From NCBI RefSeq assembly GCF_900101335.1, contig NZ_FNKA01000003.1:372001-436000 (forward strand): DNA of 64,000 nt. The letters run 5' to 3'. The notes below the pieces were generated by a model. The model was not told the DNA's origin and ran no database searches. It was given only the letters and a program-made list of their open reading frames with translations. The number at the start of each line of letters is the position of its first letter. Position 1 is the first letter of the stretch. Source of the stretch: Quadrisphaera sp. DSM 44207. Its GTDB lineage: Bacteria > Actinomycetota > Actinomycetes > Actinomycetales > Quadrisphaeraceae. Of this stretch, positions 35,505 through 45,667 are shown piece after piece. The position numbers were made by a program, and so were the translations under genes.

Positions 35505-35614
35505 CTGCACCGCCGCCCGGGCGCGGCACCGGCGATGATCGGAACGGGACGGGGAGCGCTCGGCACGCTCCTCATCCTGCCCGTGCCCGCTCGTGCCCGA
35601 GTCGCCGGATCGAG

Positions 35615-36820
35615 GTGCCAGGTCTGTCCGAGGTCCCCGAGCCCGCGCCCTCCGCGCCGATGGCGTGGCGGACCAGGACCGCCGTCTTCCTGCTCGGTCT
35701 GGGCGCGCTGCTGAACCTGTACTCCACCCAGCCGCTGCTGCCGGAGCTGGCCCGCGACCTCGGCGTCCCGGCCACCCGCAGCGCCTGGACGATCAGCGCC
35801 ACGGCCCTGGGCGTCGCGGTGGTGGCCCCGTTCGCGGGGGCGGTGTCGGACCGGCTGGGCCGCAAGCGCGTGATGCTCGCCGCGATCGCCGCGGCGGTCC
35901 TCGCCACGCTGGCGTGCGCGGCGGCGGGGAGCTTCGAGTCCCTGCTGGTGCTCCGCTTCGTGCAGGGCCTGCTGGTGCCGTTCGTCTTCGCCGTCGCCGT
36001 GGCCTACGTCGCCGAGGAGCACACCGGGCCCGTCGCCGCGGCCGGCAACGCCCTCTACGTCGCAGGCACCGCGTTCGGCGGGTTCTGCGGGCGGTTCCTG
36101 TCAGGAGCGGTCACCGCGCACCTCGGGTGGCGCTCCTCCTTCCTCGTGCTGGCCCTCGTGCTGGCGCTCACCCTGGCCGCGGTCGCGGCCTGGCTCCCGC
36201 GCGAGCGCGGCTTCGCCCGCTCGCGCTCGCTGCTGGCGGGCCTGCGCGGCGTCGGGCGGCACCTGCGGAACGCGTCCCTGCTGGGCACCTGCCTCGTCGG
36301 GGCGACGATCCTGTTCCTCCAGGTCGGGTCCCTGACCTACGCGGCGCTGCACCTGCAGGCCCCGCCCTTCGGCCTGGGCACCGCCGAGGTGGGGGCGGTG
36401 TTCGCCGTCCCGCTCGTCGCCGTCGTCGTCACCCCGCTCACCGGGCGCCTGATCGGCCGCGCCGGTCGGCTCGCGGTGTTCGCGGCGGCCAGCCTGGTGT
36501 CCGTGGCCGGCCTCGGCCTCACCCTGGTCCCGGCCACCCCGGCGGTGGTCGCCGGCCTGGCCGCGTCGTCGACCGGCGTGTTCTCCAGCCAGGCCTGCGC
36601 CACCGGGCACGCCGCCGCGGCCGCGGGGTCCTCCCGCTCCGGCGCGGTCGGGCTGTACCTGACGTGCTACTACGCCGGCGGCGGCGTCGGCGCCGTCGCA
36701 CCGGCGCCCGTGTACGCCAGCGCGGGCTGGGGCGGGTGCGTCGTCCTGCTGGCGGCGGTGGCCGCCGCCAGCGTCGTCGTGGCGCTCCTGGCGTGGCCCG
36801 CCGGCGCGGGACGCCGCTGA
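35615..36820 (+). CDS. MFS transporter
   Basis: About 401 residues with 12 membrane helices. Motif A loop SDRLGRKRVMLAAI (about residue 85), YSTQPLLPELARDLGV in the first periplasmic loop and LRFVQGLLVPFVFAVAVAYV resemble the YnfM/AraJ-like exporters ('arabinose efflux permease' type). Start is uncertain: GTG 35615 has GGATCGAG upstream, ATG 35660 would begin directly before helix 1. The substrate is unknown. It ends 2 bases before the convergent MpaB-family gene. Confidence 0.9.
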   Translation: MPGLSEVPEPAPSAPMAWRTRTAVFLLGLGALLNLYSTQPLLPELARDLGVPATRSAWTISATALGVAVVAPFAGAVSDRLGRKRVMLAAIAAAVLATLACAAAGSFESLLVLRFVQGLLVPFVFAVAVAYVAEEHTGPVAAAGNALYVAGTAFGGFCGRFLSGAVTAHLGWRSSFLVLALVLALTLAAVAAWLPRERGFARSRSLLAGLRGVGRHLRNASLLGTCLVGATILFLQVGSLTYAALHLQAPPFGLGTAEVGAVFAVPLVAVVVTPLTGRLIGRAGRLAVFAAASLVSVAGLGLTLVPATPAVVAGLAASSTGVFSSQACATGHAAAAAGSSRSGAVGLYLTCYYAGGGVGAVAPAPVYASAGWGGCVVLLAAVAAASVVVALLAWPAGAGRR

Positions 36821-36822
36821 GG

Positions 36823-37707
36823 TCAGCGCGCCATGGGGTGCCGGTGGTCGTCGCCGACCCCGAGGTCGTCGAGGGTGTAGCCGTCGCGGTAGGGCCCGAT
36901 CGGGGCGCCGGGCGTGAAGCCCAGCCCGGTGCCGCGCCCGCGCTGCAGCAGAGCGCGGGCGCGGAGCGCGGTCGTCACCGCCGCGCGCGTCGCCGGGTCC
37001 GGCCTCGGCAGGCCGAGGGCGCTGCGGGCGGGCTCGTCGGTGAGCACGCCGACGAGCTGGCGGGCCAGGGGCCGCGCCGGCGCCGGGAGCCCGGCCACCA
37101 GCGCGGGCCAGCTGGCCGCCAGCAGGGCCTGGCCCTCCTCGGTGCGCCGCAGCCGCCGGCGCTCGTAGTCGTCGAAGGCGTCGGCGAACTCGGCGTAGGT
37201 CGCGGGGACGTCGACCACGCCCATCCTCGTGCCGAACTCCCGCCACCAGTCCACCGTGGCCTGCCGCTCGTCGTCGGTGAGCCGGCGCCGGGCGCAGCGC
37301 TCGATCACGCGGGTGCCGAGGACGGCGAAGGTGCCCAGCACCCAGGTGTAGTCGTCGTCGGCGATCCGCCAGCGGGAGTGCATCGCGGCCAGCCGGCGCA
37401 CCACCTGATCGCCGGTGGGGGAGTCCAGGCCGGCGACGAACAGCTCGTACACGAACAGGCCCGTGTCGGTCGCCCGCTTCTCGGGCGCGTGCTGCACGTG
37501 CCCGGTGTGCGCGAGCAGCCCCGCGATCGACGGGGAGGCGTAGGTGCGCAGGTAGGCCAGGACGTGCCCCAGGCGGGCCTCGAACCCGAACCGGACGGTG
37601 ACCAGGTCCTGGTAGACCGCTTCCGCCCGCGCCAGGTGGTCCGGGGCCAGCAGCCGCGGCAGCGCCTCGCCACCCCCGGGCACGTCCGGCGTGCTCCGTG
37701 CGCTCAC
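36823..37707 (-). CDS. Oxygenase MpaB family (DUF2236) protein
   Basis: 294 residues. HLARAEAVYQDLVTVRFGFE, HSRWRIADDDYTWVLGTFAV and TYAEFADAFDDYERRRL are consistent with the DUF2236/MpaB family, which includes heme-dependent latex-clearing proteins and the fungal MpaB. The reaction in bacteria is mostly unknown. GTG 37707 is selected since GGAGGT lies 6 bases upstream. It is convergent with the MFS gene. Confidence 0.8.
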   Translation of the reverse strand: MSARSTPDVPGGGEALPRLLAPDHLARAEAVYQDLVTVRFGFEARLGHVLAYLRTYASPSIAGLLAHTGHVQHAPEKRATDTGLFVYELFVAGLDSPTGDQVVRRLAAMHSRWRIADDDYTWVLGTFAVLGTRVIERCARRRLTDDERQATVDWWREFGTRMGVVDVPATYAEFADAFDDYERRRLRRTEEGQALLAASWPALVAGLPAPARPLARQLVGVLTDEPARSALGLPRPDPATRAAVTTALRARALLQRGRGTGLGFTPGAPIGPYRDGYTLDDLGVGDDHRHPMAR

Positions 37708-37778
37708 CACGCCACCTCCGCGCCGAGGTCCTGCACGGACCCAGTGCAGCACGCGGGTGCGAGCGCTGCAGGACCCCG

Positions 37779-37868
37779 GGTCACGCGGTCGGGGCGGGTC
37801 AGGCGGTCGGGGCGGGTCAGGCGGTCGGGGCGGGTCAGGCGGTCGGGGCGGGTCAGGCGGTGGGGGCG
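37779..37868. repeat. 18-bp tandem repeat, five copies
   Basis: GGTCAGGCGGTCGGGGCG repeated (37779-37796, 37797-37814, 37815-37832, 37833-37850, 37851-37868; first and last copies differ by one base). It lies downstream of the small minus-strand gene, and the last copy contains that gene's stop codon (37853-37855). There are no spacers, so it is a minisatellite and not a CRISPR array. Confidence 0.95.
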
Positions 37869-38038
37869 GTCGCGTCCTCGGACCGGCGCGGGCGCGGCAG
37901 CAGCAGGGCCGGCGCCGGGTGCTCGGCGAGCAGGGCGGCCAGGCGGGCCCGGTCGGTCTCGCGGCGCTCGGCGTGCAGGGAGGCCAGCACCGCCTCGCTG
38001 CTGGTGGGCGGAGGCGTCTGGGCGGCGGGCTGCTCCAC
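37853..38038 (-). CDS. Small hypothetical protein (61 aa)
   Basis: GTG 38038 has a good AGGAGG site 5 bases upstream. The product EQPAAQTPPPTSSEAVLASL, then HAERRETDRARLAALLAEHP, is a short helical protein with a Pro/Thr-rich start and a C-terminus that ends inside the 18-bp tandem repeat. No family is recognised. The ribosome-binding site and helix-like composition support a real gene; lack of homology evidence keeps confidence moderate. Confidence 0.5.
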   Translation of the reverse strand: MEQPAAQTPPPTSSEAVLASLHAERRETDRARLAALLAEHPAPALLLPRPRRSEDATAPTA

Positions 38039-38271
38039 GGGGTCCTCCTGGACGTGACGGCGTGCGCGGGCGTGGCGGATCGGCGCGCCGGCCGCGTGCG
38101 GGCAGCACGCAGCCGCGCGAGCGCCGCGAGGGGGTCTCGGGGTGCGGGCTGATGGCTCGACCCGAGGAGCCCCAGCGTGCCACCGGTGGGTGCCTGCGCG
38201 GGCCGCAACGCGCCGATCCGCGGGGACGCCGCACGACCGCAGCCCCTCACTGCTCCCTGTGACAGATCCCT

Positions 38272-38277
38272 TACGCT
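38272..38277 (+). promoter_or_regulatory. -10-like box before the Pro/Thr/Glu-rich protein gene
   Basis: TACGCT, giving a ~26-base leader that contains GAAAGGGG. A GATCCCTT (38265-38272) could pair with AAGGGGATC (38300-38308), which includes the ribosome-binding site, if transcription starts further upstream. Confidence 0.35.
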
Positions 38278-38309
38278 GCGTGCGTCCGTTTCGTCCCGAA
38301 AGGGGATCC

Positions 38310-39209
38310 ATGGGGCGCCACGCGCGAGGCCGCCACGTCCGCACCCGCACGCACCGGGCGGGCCCGCCCTCCTCCCAGCAGCCCGACCAGCTGCGCCGCC
38401 CCGGCCCGCACCGGGCGCTCGTCGTGGCCCTGGTCGCCACCGCGGGTGCCGGGCTGGTCCTGTCCGGGGCCGTGGAGCTGCCGAGCAGCGCTGACAGCAC
38501 GGTGCCGCGGAGCGCGGCGCTGTCGACGGAGGCGGTGGCCGAGGCGGTCCCCGCGGCGACGCCCCGGGCCGCGAGGGCGTCTCGGGCCGCGACGGCCACG
38601 ACGGCCACGGCGCGTCCGGAGGCCGCGACGACCGCGGCCGCCCTCCCGGCGCCCTCCTCGTCGTCCGACCCGTCCGGCGCGGCGGCGACCAGCGAGAGCG
38701 GCTCCGTCACGGCGGCCGACCCCTCGGCGCCCGCCTCGCTGCCGCCCGCTGCTGCGCAGGAGCCCCCGTCGCCGTCCTCGGCGGAGCCGCCGGCGCCGTC
38801 AGCCGCACCTGCGGCGCCGTCCGAGGGCGCACCTGAGCCGGCAGCTCAGCCGACCGCCCAGACGACTCCCGAGCCGACCCCCGAGGCGACCGCGGAGGCG
38901 ACCGCGGCGGAGTCGACCACCGAGCCGGCCTCCGAGCCGACCGCCCAACCAGCCGCTGAGGCGACTCCTGAGGCGCCCCTCGAGACGGCCGCGGCGTCCA
39001 CCGCGGAACCGACCCCGGCGCCTCCTCCCGAGCCGACCCCCGAGCCGGCCCCCGAGCCGACCACGGCGGAGCCGACCCCCGAGCCGACCCCTGAGCCGGC
39101 CACCGCGACGCCGTCGCGGACGCCTGCCGAGGCCGCCACCGCGACGCCGTCCGCGAGAGCGGGCACGCCGACCGGCAGCCGCAGGCACCCCCTCCGCCAC
39201 CTGGCGTGA
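38310..39209 (+). CDS. Pro/Thr/Glu/Ala-rich secreted or wall-associated protein
   Basis: 299 residues from ATG 38310 behind GAAAGGGG. A basic N-terminus and one hydrophobic helix (ALVVALVATAGAGLVLSGAV, about 45-64) are followed by ~230 residues of low-complexity Ala/Ser then EPTPEPAPEPTT-type repeats. No catalytic domain or LPxTG anchor follows; the tail is GSRRHPLRHLA. It looks like a signal-anchored extended stalk that could span the peptidoglycan. The stop TGA is the first three bases of a 57-base hairpin (39207-39263). Confidence 0.65.
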   Translation: MGRHARGRHVRTRTHRAGPPSSQQPDQLRRPGPHRALVVALVATAGAGLVLSGAVELPSSADSTVPRSAALSTEAVAEAVPAATPRAARASRAATATTATARPEAATTAAALPAPSSSSDPSGAAATSESGSVTAADPSAPASLPPAAAQEPPSPSSAEPPAPSAAPAAPSEGAPEPAAQPTAQTTPEPTPEATAEATAAESTTEPASEPTAQPAAEATPEAPLETAAASTAEPTPAPPPEPTPEPAPEPTTAEPTPEPTPEPATATPSRTPAEAATATPSARAGTPTGSRRHPLRHLA

Positions 39210-39263
39210 TCATGGACTCGTCCGGGGTGCTCGCCGCGAGCACCCCGGACGAGTCCGTGATCA
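39207..39263. terminator. 27-bp near-perfect hairpin starting at the stop codon
   Basis: Left arm 39207-39233 (begins TGATCATGGACTCGTCCGGG) and right arm 39237-39263 (ends GAGTCCGTGATCA) pair over 27 bp with one mismatch (T/C) around a 3-base loop CCG. The ends carry the TGATCA motif shared with the repeats at 5229 and 51,298. It could terminate the upstream gene, and it may also be a member of a dispersed palindrome family. Confidence 0.85.
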
Positions 39264-39316
39264 CCGCGCGAGGGGCGCGAGCGCGTCGCCGCCCGGGCGC
39301 GGGGTAGGGGCGGCGC

Positions 39317-39580
39317 ATGTCGATGATGGAGCCGTTCGTCCCCCACCCCGACCAGGGCGAGGTCACCGTCCCCGCCGCCGACCCGGGCCCGGGCGCCCCC
39401 GAGACGGCGCCGGGCACGGGGCCGGACGCCCTGGGCGAGGTCGAGCCGGGCGCGCGGGACGGCGAGGACGCCGCCGTCAGCGCCGAGGGCGCGGTCGAGG
39501 GCGCGGTCGGGGGGCTGCCGGAGAGCACGCCGTTCCGCACGCCCGACCCGGGCGAGCTGGGCCCGCGCACCGGCCGCTGA
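39317..39580 (+). CDS. Small acidic hypothetical protein
   Basis: 87 residues: SMMEPFVPHPDQGEVTVPAA, then many Gly/Pro/Glu/Asp and ending STPFRTPDPGELGPRTGR. Probably disordered and soluble. The ATG at 39317 is preceded by TAGGGG (39305-39310), ending 6 bases before it, which fits the leaderless pattern seen elsewhere in the window. No family is recognised. Confidence 0.55.
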   Translation: MSMMEPFVPHPDQGEVTVPAADPGPGAPETAPGTGPDALGEVEPGARDGEDAAVSAEGAVEGAVGGLPESTPFRTPDPGELGPRTGR

Positions 39581-39841
39581 GGGCCGCGGGTCTCGATTGG
39601 GCAACGGATTCCCGAGGGCGGTTGCCGCGCTCGGGATGCGCGTCTGTACCGTCTGTGCTGGTCAGCGGCTCACCGCGGCCGGGCGCCGGTGCCCGGCCGA
39701 CGACGGTGCGCAACACCGCGGCAACGTGGCGGTACCTACAGTGCCGTGTCCCGCTGCGCGGCGGGCCCTGGCTGCGCACGCGCGACCACGGCTGACCGTC
39801 GGACCCCGCGGGTGCAGCACCCACTCAGTGATGGAGGCAAC
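39581..39841 (+). promoter_or_regulatory. Long upstream region of the oligopeptide operon
   Basis: 260 bases without a convincing gene. Two promoter-like sites are visible: TTGCCG (39622-39627) with TACCGT (39647-39652) at 19-base spacing, and TACAGT (39737-39742). They give 5' leaders of about 185 and 95 bases. The leader has GC-rich self-complementary parts (for example GGCCGGGCGCC and GGTGCCCGGCC at 39682-39708) but no riboswitch class that I recognise. Confidence 0.4.
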
Positions 39842-41500
39842 ATGCGGGTTGGAACCCGGAGGACGCGCGCCGTGATGGCCGTGGCCTCGATGACGCTGCT
39901 GCTCACCGCCTGCTCCGGTGGTGGCGGCGAGACCGGCACCGAGGGCGGTGGCGAGGGCGGCAGCGGCGGCGGCACCTTCAGCATGTACATCGGAGATCCC
40001 GAGAACCCGCTGGTGCCCGGCAACACCACCGAGTCCGAGGGTCACCAGGTCATCTCGTCCCTGTGGACCGGACTGGTGGAGTACACGGCCGAGGGTGAGG
40101 TGGAGTACACCGGCGTGGCCGAGTCCATCGAGTCCGAGGACAACACCACGTGGACCGTGACGCTGAAGGACGGCTGGACCTTCCACGACGGCACGCCCGT
40201 GACGGCGAGCTCCTTCGTCGACTCGTGGAACTACACGGCGTACAGCCCGAACGCCCAGAACGCGTCGTACTTCTTCTCCAACATCGCCGGTTACGACGAG
40301 CTGCAGGCGCCGACCGACGAGGCGGGCACCGTCACGGGCGAGCCCGCGGCCACCGAGATGAGCGGTCTGTCCGTCGTCGACGACCGCACGTTCACCGTCG
40401 CGCTGGCGTCTCCGTTCGCCCAGTTCCCCGTCACCGTCGGCTACAGCGCCTTCTACCCGCTGCCGGAGTCCTTCTTCACCGACCCAGAGGCCGCCGGTCG
40501 GCAGCCGGTCGGCAACGGCCCGTTCCGGGCCGACGAGGAGTTCGTCCCGGGGCAGGGGTTCACCGTGACCCGTTACGACGAGTACGCCGGGGAAGGGGCC
40601 GCGCAGGCCGACTCCGTGGAGTTCCGCGTCTACGCCGACCTGAACACCGCCTACACCGACGTGCAGGGGGGCAACCTCGACGTCCTCCCGGACGTGCCGC
40701 CGGACGCCCTGGCGACCGCCCAGGACGAGTTCGGGGACCGCTACCTCGAGGCGCCGTCGTCCGGGTTCGCCTACCTCGGCTTCCCGACCTACGACCCGCG
40801 CTACGCCGACAAGCGGGTGCGCCAGGCGCTGTCCATGGCCGTCGACCGCCAGGCGATCGCGGACGCGATCTTCGCCGGCGGGCGCGAGCCGGCCGACTCG
40901 GTCATCGCCCCCGTCGTCGACGGCTACCGCGAGGGCGCCTGCGAGTACTGCGTGCTGGACGTCGAGCGGGCCGACCAGCTGCTCGACGAGGCCGGCTTCG
41001 ACCGCAGCCAGCCGGTCGAGCTGTGGTTCAACGCCGGCGCCGGCCACGACGCCTACATCGAGGCGGTGGGCAACCAGCTGCGGGAGAACCTCGGGCTGGA
41101 GTACACCCTGCGCGGTGAGCTCGAGTTCGCCGAGTACCTGCCGCTGGGCGACGAGAGGGGCTACACCGGCCCGTTCCGCCTCGGCTGGAGCATGGACTAC
41201 CCGAGCCCGCAGAACTACCTCGAGCCGCTGTACTCCACGGCGGCGCTGCCGCCGGCGGGCTCGAACTCCACGTTCTACTCCAACCCGCAGTTCGACCAGC
41301 TGGTCCAGCAGGGCAACTCCGCGAGCAGCAACGAGGAGGCCATCGCGCTGTACCAGCAGGCGGAGGACGTGGTGCTGGAGGACATGCCGGTCATCCCGAT
41401 GTTCTTCGAGCTCGAGCAGGCCATGCACTCGGAGAACGTCAGCGACGTGGTGATCGACGTCTTCGGCGACATCGACACCGCGGGCGTCACGGTGAACTGA
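39842..41500 (+). CDS. Peptide ABC transporter substrate-binding lipoprotein
   Basis: 552 residues of SBP family 5 (OppA/DppA). Lipobox LLLTACSG (Cys about 22), then a Gly-rich linker. VTASSFVDSWNYTA is the family's ASDF-like motif (the normal signature for these proteins), LKDGWTFHDGTPVTASSFVD marks the SBP_5 start and KRVRQALSMAVDRQAIADAI the conserved helix; SMDYPSPQNYLEPL is typical of the second lobe. ATG 39842 follows GGAGG by 7 bases. Codon use has more A/T than surrounding genes, as often seen in highly expressed binding proteins. It heads a five-gene importer operon. Confidence 0.95.
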   Translation: MRVGTRRTRAVMAVASMTLLLTACSGGGGETGTEGGGEGGSGGGTFSMYIGDPENPLVPGNTTESEGHQVISSLWTGLVEYTAEGEVEYTGVAESIESEDNTTWTVTLKDGWTFHDGTPVTASSFVDSWNYTAYSPNAQNASYFFSNIAGYDELQAPTDEAGTVTGEPAATEMSGLSVVDDRTFTVALASPFAQFPVTVGYSAFYPLPESFFTDPEAAGRQPVGNGPFRADEEFVPGQGFTVTRYDEYAGEGAAQADSVEFRVYADLNTAYTDVQGGNLDVLPDVPPDALATAQDEFGDRYLEAPSSGFAYLGFPTYDPRYADKRVRQALSMAVDRQAIADAIFAGGREPADSVIAPVVDGYREGACEYCVLDVERADQLLDEAGFDRSQPVELWFNAGAGHDAYIEAVGNQLRENLGLEYTLRGELEFAEYLPLGDERGYTGPFRLGWSMDYPSPQNYLEPLYSTAALPPAGSNSTFYSNPQFDQLVQQGNSASSNEEAIALYQQAEDVVLEDMPVIPMFFELEQAMHSENVSDVVIDVFGDIDTAGVTVN

Positions 41501-41641
41501 CGCGACCGCTTCACCGCACGTAACGCCGCCGGGGTGCCGTCCGCACTGGACGGCCCCCGGCGGACGTTCGTGGCGGGGCGTCTCGCACCACGAACACCGC
41601 GTCGTCGGCGCGTCACCGTCGACCACACAAGGAGGAGGGCC

Positions 41642-42565
41642 ATGGGCCGCTACGTCGCGCGCCGCCTTCTGCTCACCATCCCCGTCATGCTCGGGGCCTC
41701 GTTCCTGATCTTCGCGATGGTCTACGCCCTGCCGGGCGATCCGATCCGCGCCCTGGCGGGGGACCGCCCGCTCGCGCCGGCCGTCGTGGCCCAGCTGCGC
41801 GAGGAGTTCAACCTCGACGACCCGCTCCTGGTGCAGTACGCCAAGTACCTCGGCGGGCTCCTGCAGGGGGACCTCGGCACGGACTTCCGCGGCCGTCCCG
41901 TGCTCGACACCATCCTCCAGCGGCTGCCGGTGACGGTGCGCCTGACCCTCGTGGCGATCGTCTTCGAGGCCGTCATCGGCGTCGTCGCCGGCGTGCTGGC
42001 CGGCATCCGCCGCAGCAGCTTCTTCGACAGCCTCGTGCTGGTCTCCACGACGCTCGTGGTCTCGATCCCGATCCTCGTGCTGGCGTTCGTGGCGCAGTTC
42101 GCCCTCGGCCTGCGGCTGGGCTGGTTCCCGACCTCCGGGACCAACGAGGGCTGGTACAGCTACCTGCTGCCCGGCCTCGTGCTGGCCGCCGGCTCCCTGG
42201 CGTACGTGGCGCGGCTGACGCGCACGAGCATCGCGGAGAACATGCGGGCCGACTACGTGCGCACGGCGCGCGCCAAGGGCCTGCCCCCGAGCACGGTGGT
42301 CGTGCGGCACACCCTGCGCAACAGCCTGATCCCCGTGATCACGTTCATCGGTGCGGACGTCGGAACCCTGCTGGGCGGGGCGATCGTCACCGAGACGGTG
42401 TTCAACCTCCCCGGCATCGGGCGCGCCGTCTTCGACGCCGTGCGCGGCCAGGAGGGCGCCGTCGTCGTCGGCATCATCACCCTGATGGTGTTCGTCTTCA
42501 TCTTCTTCAACCTGGTCGTGGACGTCCTCTACGCCGTCCTCGACCCGAGGATCCGCTATGAGTAG
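41642..42565 (+). CDS. Peptide ABC transporter permease (DppB/OppB type)
   Basis: 307 residues, six membrane helices. RYVARRLLLTIPVMLGASFL and MVYALPGDPIRALAG are the usual OppB N-terminus; the EAA loop is YVRTARAKGLPPSTVVVRHT, followed by NSLIPVITFIGADVGTLLGG and VFNLPGIGRAVFDAV. ATG 41642 follows AAGGAGGAG. It ends with an 8-base overlap with the next permease gene. Confidence 0.95.
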   Translation: MGRYVARRLLLTIPVMLGASFLIFAMVYALPGDPIRALAGDRPLAPAVVAQLREEFNLDDPLLVQYAKYLGGLLQGDLGTDFRGRPVLDTILQRLPVTVRLTLVAIVFEAVIGVVAGVLAGIRRSSFFDSLVLVSTTLVVSIPILVLAFVAQFALGLRLGWFPTSGTNEGWYSYLLPGLVLAAGSLAYVARLTRTSIAENMRADYVRTARAKGLPPSTVVVRHTLRNSLIPVITFIGADVGTLLGGAIVTETVFNLPGIGRAVFDAVRGQEGAVVVGIITLMVFVFIFFNLVVDVLYAVLDPRIRYE

Positions 42566-43528
42566 CGACCAGCAGCAGGCCGACCTGCGCCACGACGAGG
42601 TGCTCGCCGGGACGACGACGGGGCTCGCCGAGCCGGACGTCGACGTCACGCAGTCCCGCCAGAACAGCCTGTGGAGCGACGCCTGGGACGCGCTGAAGCG
42701 CAACCCGCTCTTCTGGATCGGCTCCGCGCTCGGCGTCCTGTTCGTCGCCATGGCGGTCGTGCCCCAGCTGTTCGCGCGCGGCGCCGATCCGCGCTCGTGC
42801 AGCCTGAGCGACTCGCGCCTGCCCCCGTCGGCGGAGCACTGGATGGGCTTCGACCAGCAGGGCTGCGACTACCTGGCCAACGTCGTCTACGGCGCGCGCA
42901 ACTCGCTCCTGATCGGCGTCCTCGGCGTCCTCGGCGTGCTGCTGCTCGGCGTCGTCGTGGGCGCGCTCGCCGGCTACTACGGCCGGGGTCTCGACAGCGT
43001 GCTCGCCCGCATCACCGACATCTTCTACGCGCTGCCGCTGATCCTCGGGGCGCTGGTGCTGCTGCGCGTCGGCCCCTCGACGGGGCTGCCGGTGATCAGC
43101 GAGCGCGGGCCCGGCGCGGTCGCCGTCGCCCTCGCAGCGTTCGGCTGGATGACGGCGATGCGCCTGGTGCGCTCGCAGGTGATCGCGGTCAAGAGCTCCG
43201 ACTACGTCGCCGCCGCGCGCGCGATGGGCGCCTCGGACCTGCGCATCCTCGTCCGGCACATCCTGCCCAACGCGGTGGCGCCCGTCCTCGTCTACGCGAC
43301 GATCACCGTCGGCGTCCTCATCGCCGCCGAGGCGACCCTGACCTACCTCGGGGTGGGCCTGCAGCGCCCCGCCATCTCCTGGGGGCTGCAGATCTCCGAC
43401 GGGCAGACGCTGCTGCGCACCGCACCGCACCTGGTGCTCTTCCCGAGCCTGGTGCTCACCCTGACCGTGATGGCCTTCATCATGCTGGGCGACGCCCTGC
43501 GCGACGCCCTGGACCCGAGGCAGCGCTC

Positions 43529-43532
<4 letters not shown>
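42558..43532 (+). CDS. Peptide ABC transporter permease (DppC/OppC type)
   Basis: 324 residues, an N-terminal cytosolic tail of ~50 residues, then six helices. WDALKRNPLFWIGSALGVLF is the OppC_N domain; the EAA loop is YVAAARAMGASDLRILVRHI, then LPNAVAPVLVYATITVGVLI and EATLTYLGVGLQRPAISWG. The outer loop between helices 1 and 2 (SCSLSDSRLPPSAEHWMGFD) is longer than in E. coli. Overlaps both neighbours, so it is part of one operon. Confidence 0.95.
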
Positions 43533-44570
<1,038 letters not shown>

Positions 44571-44590
<20 letters not shown>

Positions 44591-45647
44591 GCCCGCACCC
44601 ACCACGTCCGCACCCACCACGTCCGCACCCGCGACGCCCGCGGCGGAGCCGCTGCTGCAGGTGCGCGGCCTGAAGAAGCACTTCCCGCTCACGCAGGGCG
44701 TCGTGTTCAAGAAGACGGTCGGGCACGTGCGCGCCGTCGACGGCGTCGACCTGACCCTGGCCCGCGGGGAGACGCTCGGCCTGGTGGGGGAGTCCGGCTG
44801 CGGGAAGTCGACCGTCTCCAAGCTGCTCGTGGCGCTGGAGAGGCCGACCGAGGGGCAGATCCTCTACAAGGGCCAGGACGTCGCCCGCCTCGGCGGGCGC
44901 GCCCTCAAGCAGTACCGGCGCGAGGTCCAGATCGTCTTCCAGGACCCGTACGCGTCCCTGAACCCGCGCATGACGGCCGGTGACATCGTCGCCGAGGGCT
45001 GGGCCGTGCACGCCGACGCCGCGCCGCGCAAGGACCGCCTCAGGCGCACCCAGGAGCTGCTCGACCGCGTCGGCCTGAACCCGGACTACGTCAACCGCTA
45101 CCCGCACCAGTTCTCCGGCGGCCAGCGCCAGCGCATCGGCATCGCCCGCGCCCTGGCGCTGCAGCCGGAGGTCATCGTCTGCGACGAGCCGGTCTCGGCC
45201 CTCGACGTCTCGGTGCAGGCGCAGGTGGTCAACCTCCTCGAGGACCTGCAGGACGAGTTCGGCCTGTCGTACCTGTTCATCGCCCACGACCTGTCCGTGG
45301 TGCGGCACATCTCCGACCGGGTCGCCGTGATGTACCTGGGCAGCGTGGTGGAGGAGGGCACCGACGAGCAGGTCTACGGCTCGCCGTCCCACCCCTACAC
45401 CCAGGCGCTGCTGTCGTCGGTGCCCATGCACGAGCCGGCGCTGCGCGGGCAGAAGGACCGCATCCTCCTGCAGGGCGACGTGCCGAGCCCGGCGGACCCG
45501 CCGTCCGGCTGCCGCTTCCGCACTCGGTGCTGGAAGGCGCAGGACGTGTGCGCCACCGACGCGCCCGCGCTCGTCGACCGCGGCCAGGGCCACCCGGCGG
45601 CGTGCCACTTCGCCGAGGCGCGCCAGGTCGTGCCCGCGGAGGGCTGA
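44571..45647 (+). CDS. Peptide ABC transporter ATP-binding protein (OppF type)
   Basis: 358 residues from GTG 44571, overlapping oppD by 20 bases. The N-terminus contains a 15-bp repeat (APTTS, 44595-44639). Walker [73 protein letters not shown] are complete and of the OppF subtype. The C-terminal Cys motif reads [12 protein letters not shown]. It completes the importer, which probably brings in peptides as nutrients or signals. Confidence 0.95.
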
Positions 45648-45667
45648 GCGGGCGTGACCTCGTCACG

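Noticed and set aside
37779-37868. CRISPR array
   Set aside because: The 18-bp units are directly adjacent without spacers and no cas genes are present.
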